Assembly: GCA_029379385.1 (NCBI GenBank)
Contig: CM055614.1
Span: 2,232,001 to 2,296,000 of the forward strand
Reading direction: 5' to 3'
Source of the DNA: Quillaja saponaria
Lineage: Eukaryota; Streptophyta; Magnoliopsida; Fabales; Quillajaceae
DNA: 64,000 nucleotides
The notes below the pieces were generated by a model that worked only from the letters and a program-made list of their open reading frames with translations, searched no databases and had not been told where the DNA came from. Position 1 is the stretch's first letter. Every line of letters starts with the position of its first letter. Positions 24,942 to 37,565 of this stretch are shown in pieces. A program made the position numbers and the translations under genes.

Positions 24942-27905
24942 TCAATCTGATTTTGCACCAGCGTTAACATTTTCATGAGTCATCTTGAGTCTTCGTAACA
25001 ACAAAGGAACAGGCTTTTCCAACACAGACACATTAATATTGTTCCAAACATCTGATTTTGTAGGAAGCTTAGCAATTCTCTCTGCTATGTTCATGTCTTC
25101 TGCAAGAACAGAACCAAAAACTGTGTATGTTTTCTTCCACTCTCCATGATTAGCAAGGCTAATAAAGAATTCTGGGCCATAACCAATCCAAGCAACTGAA
25201 CCTCTTCTTATGGTTGGGCAAACTTCTGTCGGGATTTCCTTGAATGTGGTTCCTTGGGCTTCAAGCGTCCCTTGAACTAAAGCAAAAGGGGGACCAAAAG
25301 GACTCTGCATAAAGAAGATAGTCTTAGTATCATTTAATTCTCCAATGATCATACAAATTAGATTGCAACTCTCAACATGCAAACGAAACCAATTGAAATG
25401 GAAAAATCTTGCACTACAGGACATAATATTTATTTCTGAAGACAAACCAACATTAACTACAGGGCTAAGCTGCTCAGAATGTCTGGAAAGAGAATGGGCT
25501 GATGGTTAGGAGGGGAAGGATTTGATAAATTAGGCTACAATTCAGAAATGCACATAGATAATATGAAGTGATGATATACATATGCACATCTTGGTTTCCA
25601 ACAATACATCAGATCGCTTAAGTTAGTTTCTTACGTTTTTTATGTGTTTTCCTTCTGAATCCCACAAATAACCTCGGCTCTCTGCCCGATAAAATTGACA
25701 ACCTGCACAATGGCGCAATCCCAACAACTGAAGAATGTAGGCCACAGAGTGTGGGGCACAGTCAGGGAAAAGCTGCAGCAAACAAAGTATCCTCAGAAGT
25801 TCTGCATAAAATATATTATAACCAATCAAAATGAGTCAAAATTTTTAAAAGTTGATTTGGGATATTACAAGAATGCAAGTGTGCAAGTTACTTCCCGCAT
25901 ACAAGAGATACAAAAATAACAGACAGAGAATAAGCTGATGCACTTAATTGCCTCAACCAAGTATACCAGTGCAATATGTAATTGTTACAATATAACATCA
26001 AAAGCATTAGGATCTTAGATCCCTGCTAGGATGAGTGCTTACTTTTATATGAAGAGTTCCGTATTCAGTTTCCAAGCCAATGATTCCCTACAAGCAGAAA
26101 AATGGAAAGAGCACCAAAATGAGAAATATCGGTCATAGATTGCTGAAATTATCCAACTACATAATACATCATATAAATACTTAAAACATTAATTGTCAGT
26201 GGACTGAAAAATACAGAACAAGAGAAAACACTTTTGATCTGGTCAAGATGATTGATTCATGTCATCTTTGCATTGTGGCAGACAACCACTTACATGATAA
26301 AAAGCATAAGAACATTTATGCTCTTCCCGAGCTGTATAGTATATATAATATCCTTTAAAATGGTATATGCTCAGGCTTAACCTTCACAAGATATCAGCAA
26401 AACAATATTTATCAACACAAGTTTTAGGCCCATGCACATGTCATAGACTTCCCCTGGAGAGAGAACCCCTCATTGCAGAATAACTAATATTTATAAATAA
26501 ACCCAGAAGTCCAATAAAATTTATCCAAGAGCATTCAGAAATTAAACCACTTATATACCACTCCTCTTCCAAAAATGAGCCCAGAAGTCCAACTATCTGT
26601 TTGCCCTGCTTCTTGCCGGTCAGGGGCTAAGTTGTCCTTTTGTTTCTTCAACCAGCACTGAAACAATGAAATCAACACAATAATGTCTACACTTATATTC
26701 AAAATGTTTGGGAAGAAAAAGATTGACATGAAGAACCCAAAATATCAAACTCCTTATTAAGCAAATTTCCTTTAGAAGTATTTAAATGTCATAGAAGAAA
26801 ACAACTCACTTAAAGTGCCTGATTTTGCTTAATACACTTGACAAATTAGACTAAAGCCCATAATACATCTTAAGAGTTAAACATAACTAACTTCTGGTAA
26901 CAACAAAGGAAAGTAACATTTTTTTTAATAGAGTATACAGTGCTTAGCTGACTTTCAGTACTCCAAAACACACATCAATATCAGCATTGTGTTGTGATAA
27001 TTAAGCAACAGAAGATAGATATGGAGGCGGTTAAAGTGATTCAGAAAAGAATAAGCATTCAGCTCAACTGTATGTCAATATTGCTCCCCACAAGAAAAAT
27101 ACTCACTCTTTTTTTTTTTCTTTTAGTTTTTTATATTACTTGAACAAAACTTTGAACACCACTTTGTGCAGATAATCTAATTATGCACTTCACAAATTTG
27201 AATAATAATTCATAGAGTCGATCATCTATATATATTTATATATAGTCTATACCTGTGAAAGGCATTTGTAAATTCATAAAATCTAGCATAAGAAGAAATA
27301 AGACTACCAGTAATTCCGACTACTTGGCATCAGATTCATCGATTTCAAACACAAATGGTTTAGTGATCCAACAAAAATGGAAAAATAAACACAAATACCA
27401 AAATCATTCAACAGATAAAACCAAATGAGTTATCCTTCAAATAAGCAGCAACGTGCTAAAGTCAAGACATAATTGCAAGGAAACAAATTTAACTTTCCTC
27501 GCCAAACTTAGACCCGCAAGTCTTCCGATTCCCGCAGAACACCCATGAATCACACAGACAAGGCCCATCACTCCCGCTACACATGGATTTACATGCCTTG
27601 CAACACTCCTCAGAAGAATTGAACTTAAACTCGGAACCCCACTTCACAGCAGTCCCCCAAAGCTCCAAATTCTCAATCCCATTACAACACCCTGTCTTCA
27701 CTCCCCCAAAATTTGCCCCTACCCCACCCTTCTCATCATCTTCAAACAATGTCAAAGACTCGAACTTTGAAACTGAAGAGGTGTCACCGGTACCAAGTAC
27801 AGCTGAGAGTAATGCGTAGATCAAACCACAAGAAATCAAGCACACCAACAGGAGAATCAACGAGTTGTAACGAGTTCGTTCTGGGTCATTGTGCTTACGT
27901 CCCAT
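24942..27905 (-). CDS. Membrane-anchored cyclophilin-like protein with Cys-rich N-terminal region
   Basis: Five exons (27905-27498, 26657-26559, 26087-26043, 25772-25635, 25304-24942) give 350 aa. After a short basic N-terminus, residues about 15-38 form one membrane anchor (YNSLILLLVCLISCGLIYAL). Residues about 75-138 are Cys-rich and PAN/apple-like (CCNGIENLELWGTAVKWGSE, ECCKACKSMC, CDSWVFCGN). The rest is a cyclophilin-type fold: GLETEYGTLHIKLFPDCAPH, GCQFYRAESRGYLWD, FALVQGTLEAQGT and EFFISLANHGEW. Several canonical isomerase residues of the F-H-R-x4-F-M-x-Q-G motif are absent, so catalytic activity is doubtful. The exon 1 donor is abnormal: the only in-phase junction is GAG|GAAAGT, a GA dinucleotide where GT is expected. 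The nearest GT gives a frameshift and an early stop. Belongs to a plant 'cyclophilin-like PPIase family' I cannot name precisely. Confidence 0.85.
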
Positions 27906-28647
27906 TTAAGATTTGAAGAAGAAGGGCAAAACCCAAAACTATTTGGGGGGTTTACAGATTCTGGGGAAATTCTGAGCTTAGTGACCGAGGACGTTGACTG
28001 CTAAGCCTAAGATTGGCTACGATATAGTAGTCTAGTAGACACGGTCTTACTTTGTATCAAGTGGGAGTGCGGGATGGAAAAATCTATTGCGAGTACGACC
28101 AATCATGGTGAAGAGTACAGGAGTTAGCCGCCTTCCACCCTTTTGATTTCGTGCATGTTCCACGCTCTCTTCACTCGCGTACATTACCACGTCCTTGTCG
28201 CTTCAAAGCAATTCATAATGCCGCCCTGTAGTTGTCCCTATCTAATACGAAGTTTGTACATAATCTATTGGTTGGTGATTACGCAATTGGAGTGCCTGGA
28301 ATCTAATTCCACTATCCATTTTATAATCAGAATCAAGTTGTTATTCAGAAAGTGTTAAGCTGAACTGGGATTGAACAGTATCTTCATTTCCTTTCTGACC
28401 ATTGCCAAAAGACCTCAAATAAATACAAGAAAACTAAAGTAATAGCAAATTCCAATATACTTGAGAAAACCAATAAGGAACCTAATCATGGTACATAAAT
28501 ACAACTTAATAAAAACAAACCTTTTTCAAATACTTGGTTTAAATATTGTGTTGAAGCTAATAATCTACTGCACAACATTATCAACATTAAGAAATCAAGA
28601 CTCTAAAATTTTGAAGAATCTCCTCCACCATGGTTTTTAGGCCTTGA
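27906..28647. other. Intergenic spacer between cyclophilin-like gene and SnRK2
   Basis: Holds the promoter and leader of the cyclophilin-like gene (left) and the 3' UTR of SnRK2 (right). No other feature was recognised. Confidence 0.4.
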
Positions 28648-31594
28648 TCACACAGTTTCCACAAAGTCACCACTCACATCAATATCAGATTCCAGATCAG
28701 CCTCAATATCATCAGCATCCGATGTACCCGCAACAGCTTGCTCACCTCCTTTGGATCCTTGGCCCGGTACCCTTGCCTCTTGTATTATTTTCATTATATC
28801 TTCAATGCCTTGGGTTGGTTGGTCTCTTTCTGTTTCCTCATAACTTTTCTTCTCAACTTCAATTAGCTCCTTTGGCAGGTTCTTTAGAAACCAAGGATGT
28901 TGTTTTATCTCAGGGATAGTGACCCTCTTTGAAGGATGATTGGAAGTATAAGTTTACATGAACATATGTAGATATAAATTGATAGAGTAAAGTAAATAAA
29001 TAAAGAAATTAACAAGAGAAAAAAGTTCCAAAGAAAATAAATGTGAACAATTTACCTTGGCAGGATTGGCGACAAAGATATGGGAAAGAAGTTGTCTGCA
29101 GTCGGCAGAAATGCGTACATAATCAGGTATGGAGTACTGAACGCTCATTATTCTCTGCCAACAAGACCAAAAGACTTCTTAAGTTAACTTATACATGCAC
29201 AGAAAACAACAAATTACAATCAAAAAATAGATGGAGGATATTCCTTATCTCCATATCTCTGTTTTAAGATAGAGGGGAAAAAACCTCACCCCAATGGTCT
29301 TTCGGAAATTTCTAGGATCTTCAGGTTCCTCAAATGGATATGCTCCAACTAACATCACATATAGGGTGACTCCACAGGACCAAACATCTGCAATCTGCAA
29401 CACAACCAAAGTATAAAGGAAGTTCTTTTTTTTTTTTCCATCATGAAAGGGTTATCTGATAATGTGACATAAATATCTGAAATAAATCTACTTGAAATGA
29501 ATGCATCATAGACCACAAGAACTACCAACTTCCAAAAAAATAAGTGCAAAACCTTAATGAGACTTTCAAGACATTTTGGAAAACAAGAGAATACCAGGTA
29601 CCTTTCCATCATATTCCTTGCGTGACAGAACTTCAGGAGCAATATATGCAGGAGTTCCAACAGTTGATTTGGGTTGAGAGTGCAGCAAAGCAGACTGCAA
29701 TCAAAAATTAAAACGAAAACAAAATATATTAGACAACTAAAATGGGATATACACTAACTACAATTTTTAACCTAATTGTAAGATTTAATTTCAAATGTTA
29801 GTTATTAACCTTGGAGTAACCAAAGTCACATATTTTAAGTCGTGGTGTTGGACTTCCATCCAAGAGTGTATTTTCCAATTTCAGATCTCTATGACAAATT
29901 TGCTGCAGAAAAAAAGTATAAGATGATGTAAGGGACTGAAATGAGAGTTAATATTGGAAAACAAGAAATACAATTGAATGGTTATACCATGGAATGACAG
30001 TAGCTAACTCCAGATATTAGTTGCTGGAAGAAAAATCTAGCCTGTCGTAGAAGATACCACCATGAATGGTCACAGTCATTACGAGAAATTCAAATATAAG
30101 AAACTGACCACCAATACAAACAATAGAAAAAAAGCTAAATGGTTACAACCTCATCTTCACTAAATCGACCAGCACTGCATATCCTCTCAAAGAGTTCCCC
30201 GCCTGCTGCATATTCCATGACAATTGCTAAATGTGACGGAGTCAACAAAACCTGTAGCAAAATTATATGTATACAAAATGGAACTTTCAATGCCAGCTTC
30301 AAAAGACTTTGTCATCACAGAAATACCCATAAATTTGACATCAACACATGAAAAGGCATTTACCAAAGAATGTGCACTCAAAATCGCAAATAGGTACAGG
30401 TTTTATGATGATGTCTCATTTTAAGCTATTGATCAGACTTTCAAATGGAATCAACCAATCTGGGGAACTTGATTGTATGCTCTAAATTTTCTTCTGGACA
30501 TGATGCATAAGTTGGTCGGTGCATAAACATATTACAAGAATCATTGAGTGTGACAAAAGAAATTCAGCGTTAAATTCTGGGTAATATGAGTAGAGTACTA
30601 TTGGTGCTGGAATGATCCAGATAGTTATTGACAAAGTTCATCCTTGGTGTAAAAGAACAAGATCTTACCTCTTTGAACCTGACAATATTTGGATGCCTTA
30701 GAGATCTGTGGTTGATGATCTCCCTTTGAACATTCTCATCAATCTGAAACCATAAACAGAACTCATATCTCATATTCAGATGAAGCTGATAAGAAAAATA
30801 GGAAAGAACCACAATAAAAAGAATAAGCAACAAACCATCCCCCCCCCCCCAAGAAAAAAAAAGAAAAGGAAAAACAACAATAAATTCAACATGATAATTG
30901 AATCGGTAATCTTCCTTAGAAATAGAGGTCGCCATGAAGTAAAAAGCAAAACAAGATATCATTCCTTAAAATAAGGATAAATGAAAATCATGATGGATTT
31001 GGTTTTTCATCATGAAATTCTTTCCTCGTTGTCTAACAAAATTCCTCGTTGTCTAACAAAATCTTATCATTAAAATTGCCTCATTCTCGACCTCAGAATG
31101 AGGTTGACTAATCCATAGTAGTAAGCATCAATGTGCCAATTAACACTTCATGACTAGTTTGGTTTTCACAAAAATGCAATCCAAATGGGAAACCAATATA
31201 CAAAAGCAAAAGACAATACAATCATCCGTCAGTGAATTAGTCCAGAGAATGAATGATTGGTAATACAAAGTCATCCAGATCGAGTAAGAGAGCCGGAAGG
31301 GGAATCTAAATCAAATAGAGCCCCCAGCAACCCATTAATTTCTATTAACCAGCAGAAAGACAAACCAGTTAAGAAACTCTCAAATCATTCAGAACAAATA
31401 CAAAACAACTTTTAACACTTGCAATTGCAGAATCCAAAGCCTAATTCTATCAAGCTTGCTAAAGATTTTACCTTTTTTCCCCTTTCAATGTATTTGACTG
31501 CAACAAGCTCTTTGGTCTTCTTGTCTCTGACCAACTTCGCCACTCCAAAGTTCCCTGAACCAATATCTTTCAATGGCTCGTATCTTTCCTCCAT
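28648..31594 (-). CDS. SnRK2: SnRK2 protein kinase, probably subclass II (SnRK2.7/2.8-like)
   Basis: Ser/Thr kinase of ABA/osmotic-stress signalling. Nine exons (31594-31472, 30743-30669, 30251-30150, 30041-29988, 29902-29810, 29694-29602, 29394-29290, 29154-29056, 28926-28648) give 340 aa, the normal size. Kinase hallmarks: [11 protein letters not shown] (P-loop), VAVKYIE (Lys), CHRDLKLEN (catalytic loop), CDFGYSK (DFG) and the activation loop [17 protein letters not shown] with the conserved activating Ser. The SnRK2 box follows ([14 protein letters not shown]), then an acidic C-terminus ([17 protein letters not shown]). The short N-terminus ([12 protein letters not shown]) and VAKLVRDK wording resemble SnRK2.8 rather than the longer-headed OST1 group, so strong ABA activation is not assumed. 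A 5'-UTR intron (about 31881-31633) is likely: GTGAG donor, TTGTAG acceptor before the ATG. Confidence 0.95.
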
Positions 31595-31985
31595 ATTGAC
31601 TCCCCCAAATCAACAACCGCAGAGTACTAAATCTACAATTGAAATGACAATCAGAATCCACAAAAACCTCAAATGTCCTGAACTGAAAGACAAGAAGAAA
31701 AGAGACAACCCATATAGAAAAATATAATTATAATATAATACCAAAAAAAAGACTAATTGATAAAAGAAATTCCAAAACCAAAATATTTCAAATGAAGAAA
31801 ACTATAAACAATTTAAACAGATCGATCCAGATGATCAAAATTAGGGTTAATTTCTGAAAACAGTAAAAGCAAAATTCTCACCCAATATAAGCAACAACGT
31901 GGTAACCCAAAGAAAAAAACTGGAGGAGAAAAGCTGCTTAAAGGAGAGTAAGACCAGCTCAAGCTATTTTTCACATATAAAGGGG
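31595..31985 (-). promoter_or_regulatory. SnRK2 5' UTR with probable intron, and core promoter
   Basis: The leader appears split: an upstream piece ending at 31882 (TTGG|GTGAG on the minus strand) and a piece 31632-31595 joined to the ATG after TTGTAG. A TTTATAT motif near 31975-31982 on the minus strand could be the TATA element. All inferred from sequence signals. Confidence 0.45.
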
Positions 31986-32185
31986 TTAACGGGTCTAAAT
32001 CCTAAGAAAATCAGAATGATGAAACAAATCCAGCAGAATATCCAATTTCTCAAAGAATTAAGGGACACGTTTGAGATAGAAGGGTCACTTCTAAGCGCCG
32101 CTCATAAAAAGACTGATTCCGACATTACGTTGACTTTGGTTTACTTGTCTGACACGCGGAGAGATATTCCTATGGAAATGTAAGT

Positions 32186-32740
32186 TTTATTTCAATAAAA
32201 CAATATTTAGCATTTTTAAAATATTTTTTTAGTATTATATAATATATAAAATTATTATTTTAAAAATTATATTTATCAAATCTTAACAAAATATCGTTAA
32301 ACTTCCATTTAAAAATTTTTTTTTTATAATATATATATATATATCTATATATATATATATATTTCTGAATTAATATTATGAGGGGTTTAAAATTATGAAA
32401 CATAATATAATAATTATTACAGAATTTTTTTAAAGAATATTTTTAGGCTAAATAAATATAAAAAATTTATATTATTTTTTATAGTAATTAATTATAACTT
32501 TTTACTAAATACTTTTTTATTTTTATAATATATTAAATTTCAAAACTCAATTTACATCAAATATCATTTGAATGCTAATTTAAAAAATTCGTTATTATAT
32601 TATTACATTACATTACATATAAAAAAGTGCAACTTAAATACCCATATTATTCACTTTCTTTTATCTCATTAATAGAGGATTTACAATTTATTACATCATT
32701 ACTCGTACATTCATCTACCAATATTCATTTGGCGTAGTAG
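32186..32740. repeat. AT-rich spacer with (AT)n microsatellite
   Basis: Very AT-rich, with an interrupted alternating AT run at about 32329-32362. No gene. Confidence 0.6.
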
Positions 32741-32744
32741 TTGT

Positions 32745-33200
32745 TGGGGTTTGAGAATTGCTAACTTGGCGGTCCAAAATATTGAAGAATTGGTAAATTT
32801 TTTTGCCGAATCCACTGGTATCTCCCTATTGAACTCGAGAGTAAGCAGCAACTCACGCTCTTTGCAATCAAACCAAGACAGGTGTTCTGCCCCTACATTG
32901 GCAACCCCAAAACCATCTCACATCAAATTGAATGTTGATGCTGCAGTACTAGGTATAAGCAAGGCTCTTGGATTGGGGTGGTGACTATAAATTATCAGGT
33001 TGCTATTTTGGTTTGCTGGGTAAAAAGGAGTGCAGTTATGGAGGTAACGGATGCAGAAATAAAGGGCTTAGCGTGGGTCTTACAATTGGCAGAACAGAAG
33101 GGTAGGAGCCTAATTGTTGTGGAAGAAGATTTCTCAGATAGTCATTAACCAGTTGCATAACGATGGTGATTGGCCGTTGAGATCCGTTCATTTAAAAATA
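32745..33200 (+). pseudogene. Retroelement RNase H-like fragment (LINE-type), decayed
   Basis: Translation shows KPSHIKLNVDAAV, then after a frame change VCWVKRSAVMEVTDAEIKGLAWVLQLAEQKG and SLIVVEEDFSQ, then INQLHNDGDWPLRSV. This is the plant non-LTR retrotransposon RNase H (RVT_3-like) pattern: a DA(A) start, E-x-x-A helix, and S-x-x-x-x-N/Q-L-N near the end. At least two frame changes and a stop break it. Only the last domain of a reverse-transcriptase polyprotein is present. The strand follows the reading direction. Confidence 0.75.
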
Positions 33201-33699
33201 ATAATGAAACCACCTATTACTCATTTCAAAGAATAAAAATGACATCCGCATTACTTTTTTGTCATTTTACACAAAAAATACAGAACAGAACAAAACTTCT
33301 TTTTTCATTCCTGTTACAAAGAAATTTGCACAAGGGTTCAACAAAATCTTAGGAAGTAACATGCATTCGAAACTTGTCAAACATTTCTTCCAACGCTCAA
33401 GAAAGTAGTCTGTCTATTTCCAGTTGCTCCACCATGTTCAGGTCTTAAAGGCGGCATTTTTGACATCATCCAGCTGTGAACCAGTGAGCTATAATAGTGC
33501 TTCACCAGTTTCTTTGTCTTGAAGCCAGGAGATCTTTTATTTAACAGGTAATTAAAGGTGAAAGGTAAGATAAACTCGTAAAAAGATATAAGCCAGAGGA
33601 TAGACAAGAAATGAGAAGTACAAGTTACCTTCTTCGATCTCTATTATCCCACCATTTATCTGGGGTTTTCATCAAGTTCCTCCAAGACTCATCACCTGA

Positions 33700-35060
33700 A
33701 TAAAAATAAATAAATAAATCAGTACAATAAATTTATTTTTTTTGGACAAATATAAGATCAGTACATTTAACTCAACCAGCAATAAAATATTCATAGCACC
33801 ACAAGGAAATGCTATTTCCATGCACTGTCATAGTTCTGCCACAAAGTAAAGGAAATGCATCACCCTTTTCAGTATTTTGTTACATATTTGCACCTAATCA
33901 CTGACTTCCTAACTGAAAGAATACGACCACATACCTCGAGAAACCTCGAAGGTAAACTTGCAGCCATCTTTGTATACCTAATCACAGAGTTCCTAATTTC
34001 CTACCAATGGAACATCGTAAGATAAACACAAAGAGAACCCTACCTGTAAAAATTGACAGATTTGATTTTGCTTGAGGAAAACATGGCTGCGAGCAAAAGA
34101 TGCATGAATTTAGTCAAAACCTGCCAAATAGCATCTCAAGCTCAGAAACTGCACATTTAGTTCAATTATATAAATTCTAAGAGCAAAAGATGCGCATGAT
34201 TCTATGAAAGTCCAATGTGAACTAAAATTTGTGTACTGGTTGAAGTTTAACGGTTTTAGAATAATTCTCTATATAAAAAATGTGGTTATTTCTAATTTGA
34301 TTTCACCTAAAGTACCCATGCCATGAGTATTATTTTCTCTAAGTTAATCAGCTTAAGAGATTATAACTTGTGTTAATGATATGATGCATATTTTATAGAA
34401 AGACCTTATGCCATTTTCTGACCTAATATGCCTGAATTGATACAATCAATCAAAGAAATTAATGCATTTAGAGCGAGATAGTCATATAAAAAGCATCTCA
34501 AATTGCCTAAAATTTATGTAATAAGAGATAAGACTAAACAGAAGATTTATAACCCATAAAAAGAAGCAAGAAACAGAGATGTAGAAAAAGAACAATAGAG
34601 ATGAGTAAAATCATATCCGACAACCAAAAAAAGACAGCATTTTAATTTAGTACTCCTTATATACAAGCTTTTTGCCTACAATAACTACAACATCCAACAT
34701 CCAAGCACATAACCATAATAGAACAGCTTTAAATTCACATGGATTAATTCAACTTAAAAGATAAGCCAGAAACTAAACTAATATACAGGAATAAACTTAA
34801 GAAAAACGAGTGGAGACTTAACACATATCCATAATTTGATAAAGCACCACTGATTTTCCAGACAAGTAGAACAACTTCTGAAGCTTTTATATTTAATTAC
34901 CCAAATACAGGCAAAAGTTTTAGTGAAAAGAGATCCTACTTTCAAAAGAAGCATGGTGTGTCTCACTACCAACAGAACCCCTGACTGGTAGAAATGGAGA
35001 TGGAGGGGGATTTTAAAATAAGTCATCTAAAGACATTCATAAAAAACATGTTTATTGCAT
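33700..35060. other. Intron-like interior of the OSB-like pseudogene
   Basis: AT-rich sequence between the visible PDF-motif exons and the upstream exon. No coding segment was recognised. Confidence 0.35.
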
Positions 35061-35935
35061 GCTTACCTATAACATCTGTCATATGTACTCATTGTCTTCT
35101 TTCACATTCAATACAGGGTTAATGAACCTTTCCAAGTTTCTAAACAGGTGCGAGGCATATCTCCATAATGGGTTAACGTTAAATGTTAGAATATCAAAAA
35201 AGAAAGAAAAAAAAAATTTCCCCACAAACCGAAAATTACTACATACAATTGATTTGCAAAAGAGGAAAAGGGAACAAGCATGATGATGTTAGGTGAAATG
35301 AAAAAGGATAGAAGATAAAACCAAAAACTGCAAGTCAGAAGTGATACAGAACACTTACCTCTTTAGATTTCACGACCTGTAGTTCAAAGTCAATTTCTTC
35401 TTCCGCTAGTCAGAAGTGCTTTGTAGCAGATGTGGAAGCCCTCATTCCTAACCACAATAATTTAATCAAAGCAGATTCACAAATGACTAAAAAAAATTTC
35501 ACAAATTACTGCTGGTGTACAAACTAGATTTTGCAAATTTTAGAATATATAACTTACGCAATCCTCCCAGAAATTCAATAAAACAAAAATTCAAGCATTA
35601 ATAAAATTATTATGTAATCAAAGCCTGGATCAACATGCAACACTTACAGATTCGAGGGATTATATGATGATATTCAAGAAAAGGATTTCATGTCAGCATT
35701 TCACTTACAACAATGTAGCCGAAAATCTTTCCTCTCAAACCTTCAGTCCTGCAAAATCAGACCAGCAGTTCCCAACAGCTTGCAACAAAGTTTCTTTTCC
35801 CATTTCTACTTCGGCCTAAAAGCAGCCATAAAATCAAGACATTTCTGTTTCCCCAGACTGACGCTAAGAGCCAGCCCGAATCACAAGAGCCGAAGGGCGT
35901 ATCGGTAGGCCACAAAAAGAAAAGGGCTTTGCTAG
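35060..35935. repeat. Duplicated block A, copy 1 (5' region of OSB-like gene)
   Basis: Closely matches 38870-39690 in the same orientation. Shared runs include CCAAGTTTCTAAACAGG/CTGG, CTCTTTAGATTTCACGACCTG, GATGTGGAAGCCCTCATTCC, ACTTACGCAATCCTCCCAGA and ATTTCATGTCAGCATTTCAC. Copy 1 still adjoins a DXO1 5' fragment at 35935, which suggests the two genes were once head to head. Confidence 0.85.
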
Positions 35936-36205
35936 GGCCTGTTAAATCTTTTGGACCCCACCCAAATGCTTAAAAGGCCACAAAAAGAAAAGAGGATAAC
36001 TATACAGTCTTAAATACTTGCTACTTGGTGCTCCATGCAACGTAGAGACTATTGATCGAAATGAAGTTCTGAGAGCAAGATGGGACCCACACATCCTCAT
36101 CTTCGTCTTCGTCTTCATCTTCTTCATCATCAGCCGCTTCTTCATCCAAGGGCGGTGACGTAGGCGCCAGCAGCAGTGGTAGCGGAAGCGCCAGTAGTGG
36201 TGGTG
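35936..36205 (+). pseudogene. DXO1: DXO1 5' fragment (leader and exon 1), truncated
   Basis: Matches 43620-43953, the leader and first exon of the intact DXO1: the ACTTGCTACTTG leader, a remnant of the start region, then the Ser-codon repeat and GGTAGCGGAAGCGCCAG. An internal deletion removes codons for about QDSDKFGEG through EDEHHDQ, the start context has changed, and homology stops at GTGGTGGTGAA, where unrelated sequence begins. Non-functional. Confidence 0.88.
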
Positions 36206-36518
36206 AATCTCTTTTTTGACTTAATGCATTTTGACTTAATGCATACAATGTCTTCAATTAATTCTACTTCAAATTCTAAATTTGCTGTTAAAAAAAAAAT
36301 CTCTTTCTGGAAAATCTCAAACTTTTCCTCCCAAAAAATTCGGATCAATACTTACTAAATAATCTTTACCATTAAATTTTTATAAGATTTAACAAATATA
36401 TAGATCATTTCTCTTAATACAAATTAATTAATTTATATATGTTATGGACTACTTCCAGATCAACATGGTATCAAATATTAATATATTATGGATCTGCCAC
36501 GTACCAATACCTGATATT

Positions 36519-36655
36519 GGTAATGATACCTGGTATCAAATATTAATCCCATATATTTAGACAAATATTAAATTAAAATATCTTATATAGGTAATGATAC
36601 CTGGTGTCAAATATTAATCTCAGGTAATTGGACAAATATTAAATTAATATACCAT
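36519..36655. repeat. 71-bp tandem duplication
   Basis: Two units starting GGTAATGATACCTGG at 36519 and 36590 are near identical over about 66 bases. They lie inside unit X copy 1. Confidence 0.85.
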
Positions 36656-36751
36656 TGTCAAAGCAGAAAAATAAAATATTTCACTCAATAAAAATGAACC
36701 TAGTTGCCCTACAACTCCTATAAGTATGAGCAACCAGAACATACAAATTCA

Positions 36752-36985
36752 TCATCTATCTGCTGGAAGCATGGGCAAATCCATCTAAGCTCTGCTTTCA
36801 CAGATTCATCCATATATCTGCTAAAAGCATGGGCACATCTATCTAAGCTCTGCTTTCACAAATTCATTCAGTTGAAGGCTGGGCTTCTGTTCTTTCTGTC
36901 ATCTGTCTGCTGAAGCTCTGCTTTCACAAATTCATACATCTATCTGTTGAAGGCTGGGCTTCTGTTCTTTCTATGATCTGGCATT
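36752..36985. repeat. Imperfect tandem repeats upstream of the dead orphan ORF
   Basis: AAGCTCTGCTTTCACA plus A/G-ATTCAT occurs three times (about 36788, 36846 and 36912), and GTTGAAGGCTGGGCTTCTG occurs twice. They occupy the place corresponding to the GCTGAAGTGG array before the intact ORF, although the unit differs. Confidence 0.75.
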
Positions 36986-37124
36986 CCATCTGCTGAAGCT
37001 CGGCTTCTCTCTCTTCTATAGCTGTTCTGCTAAGATTGAGATGATTAATCCTCTGCTATAGAAGATTGAGGTTAATTCTCTGCTCCGCTTCTCGCTCATT
37101 TCTCTAATTTCTGCGCTCCAACAA

Positions 37125-37565
37125 TGTCTAATTACATTGAGGTGTTATATGTTGTCCTCGTTGCTATAAACATTTTAAAACCCCAAGAAAACATGTCAAA
37201 ACAGAGTTTGGATCAATGGGATGCTTACCATACCATTTCTCACCCAAATTGGATTCTTTTTTCCATTCTCTTTCTTTTCATTTCCTTCACTTCCATCTGA
37301 GTCCCAGTCTATCGCAGTATAACTGCTCCAGCTGACGGCATCTTAGTGATTTTTTTTGGGAGTTTAATCCTTTTATAGCCATTACCTTCATAGCCTCCAT
37401 AATTTTAGCGCAACCCCTGTTTTGGTTTTCTATCCCTGCATTATGATATTCTGTTTTCTGTCTACATGGCTTCGACGAATTCTTACCACAATTTTAGTTG
37501 CTGGCCGTCCAGTTAGAGAGCTACTCATTTGGCGGCGCAATCTAGAATATCGTCCTGAGGTGTAG
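37125..37565 (+). pseudogene. Orphan membrane-protein ORF, dead copy
   Basis: Parallel to the intact ORF at 42712-43134. It opens MSNYIEVLYVVLVAINILK and carries an extra segment (ENMSKQSL) before DQWDAYH. It then stops at TGA in FTSI*, where the intact copy has CGA (Arg), a CpG-type change. A further +2 frameshift follows in a T-run near 37350-37358. The end VLVAGRPV and the stop in GAGGTGTAG remain recognisable. Confidence 0.85.

Larger units (their letters stand above)
33377..35935 (-). pseudogene. OSB-like (PDF-motif ssDNA-binding) gene, degenerate
   Basis: On the minus strand an exon at 33695-33629 reads DESWRNLMKTPDKWWDNRDRR. An exon starting at 33533 reads RSPGFKTK, then KTGEAL in another frame, then SWMMSKMPPLRP. 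Together these resemble the plant PDF motif (W-x-x-L-x-x-P-x-x-W-W-D-N-R, PDFKHK-TGEALW, W-V-x-SKLPPL) of organellar single-stranded-DNA-binding OSB proteins. An upstream exon near 35440-35360 reads LAEEEIDFELQVVKSKE just after an in-frame TGA that the duplicate copy at 39230-39315 shares. Exon phases do not join cleanly, and PDF-motif frameshifts are visible. The N-terminal OB-fold was not found. The family assignment rests on the motif only. Confidence 0.6.

Noticed and set aside
30834..30855. Poly-C then poly-A run in a SnRK2 intron
   Set aside because: Simple homopolymer tract; no functional signal is evident beyond possible sequencing slippage.
36021..36257. Minus-strand frame rich in Asp/Glu (DEDEDEDED)
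   Set aside because: Antisense shadow of the DXO1 Ser-codon repeat.
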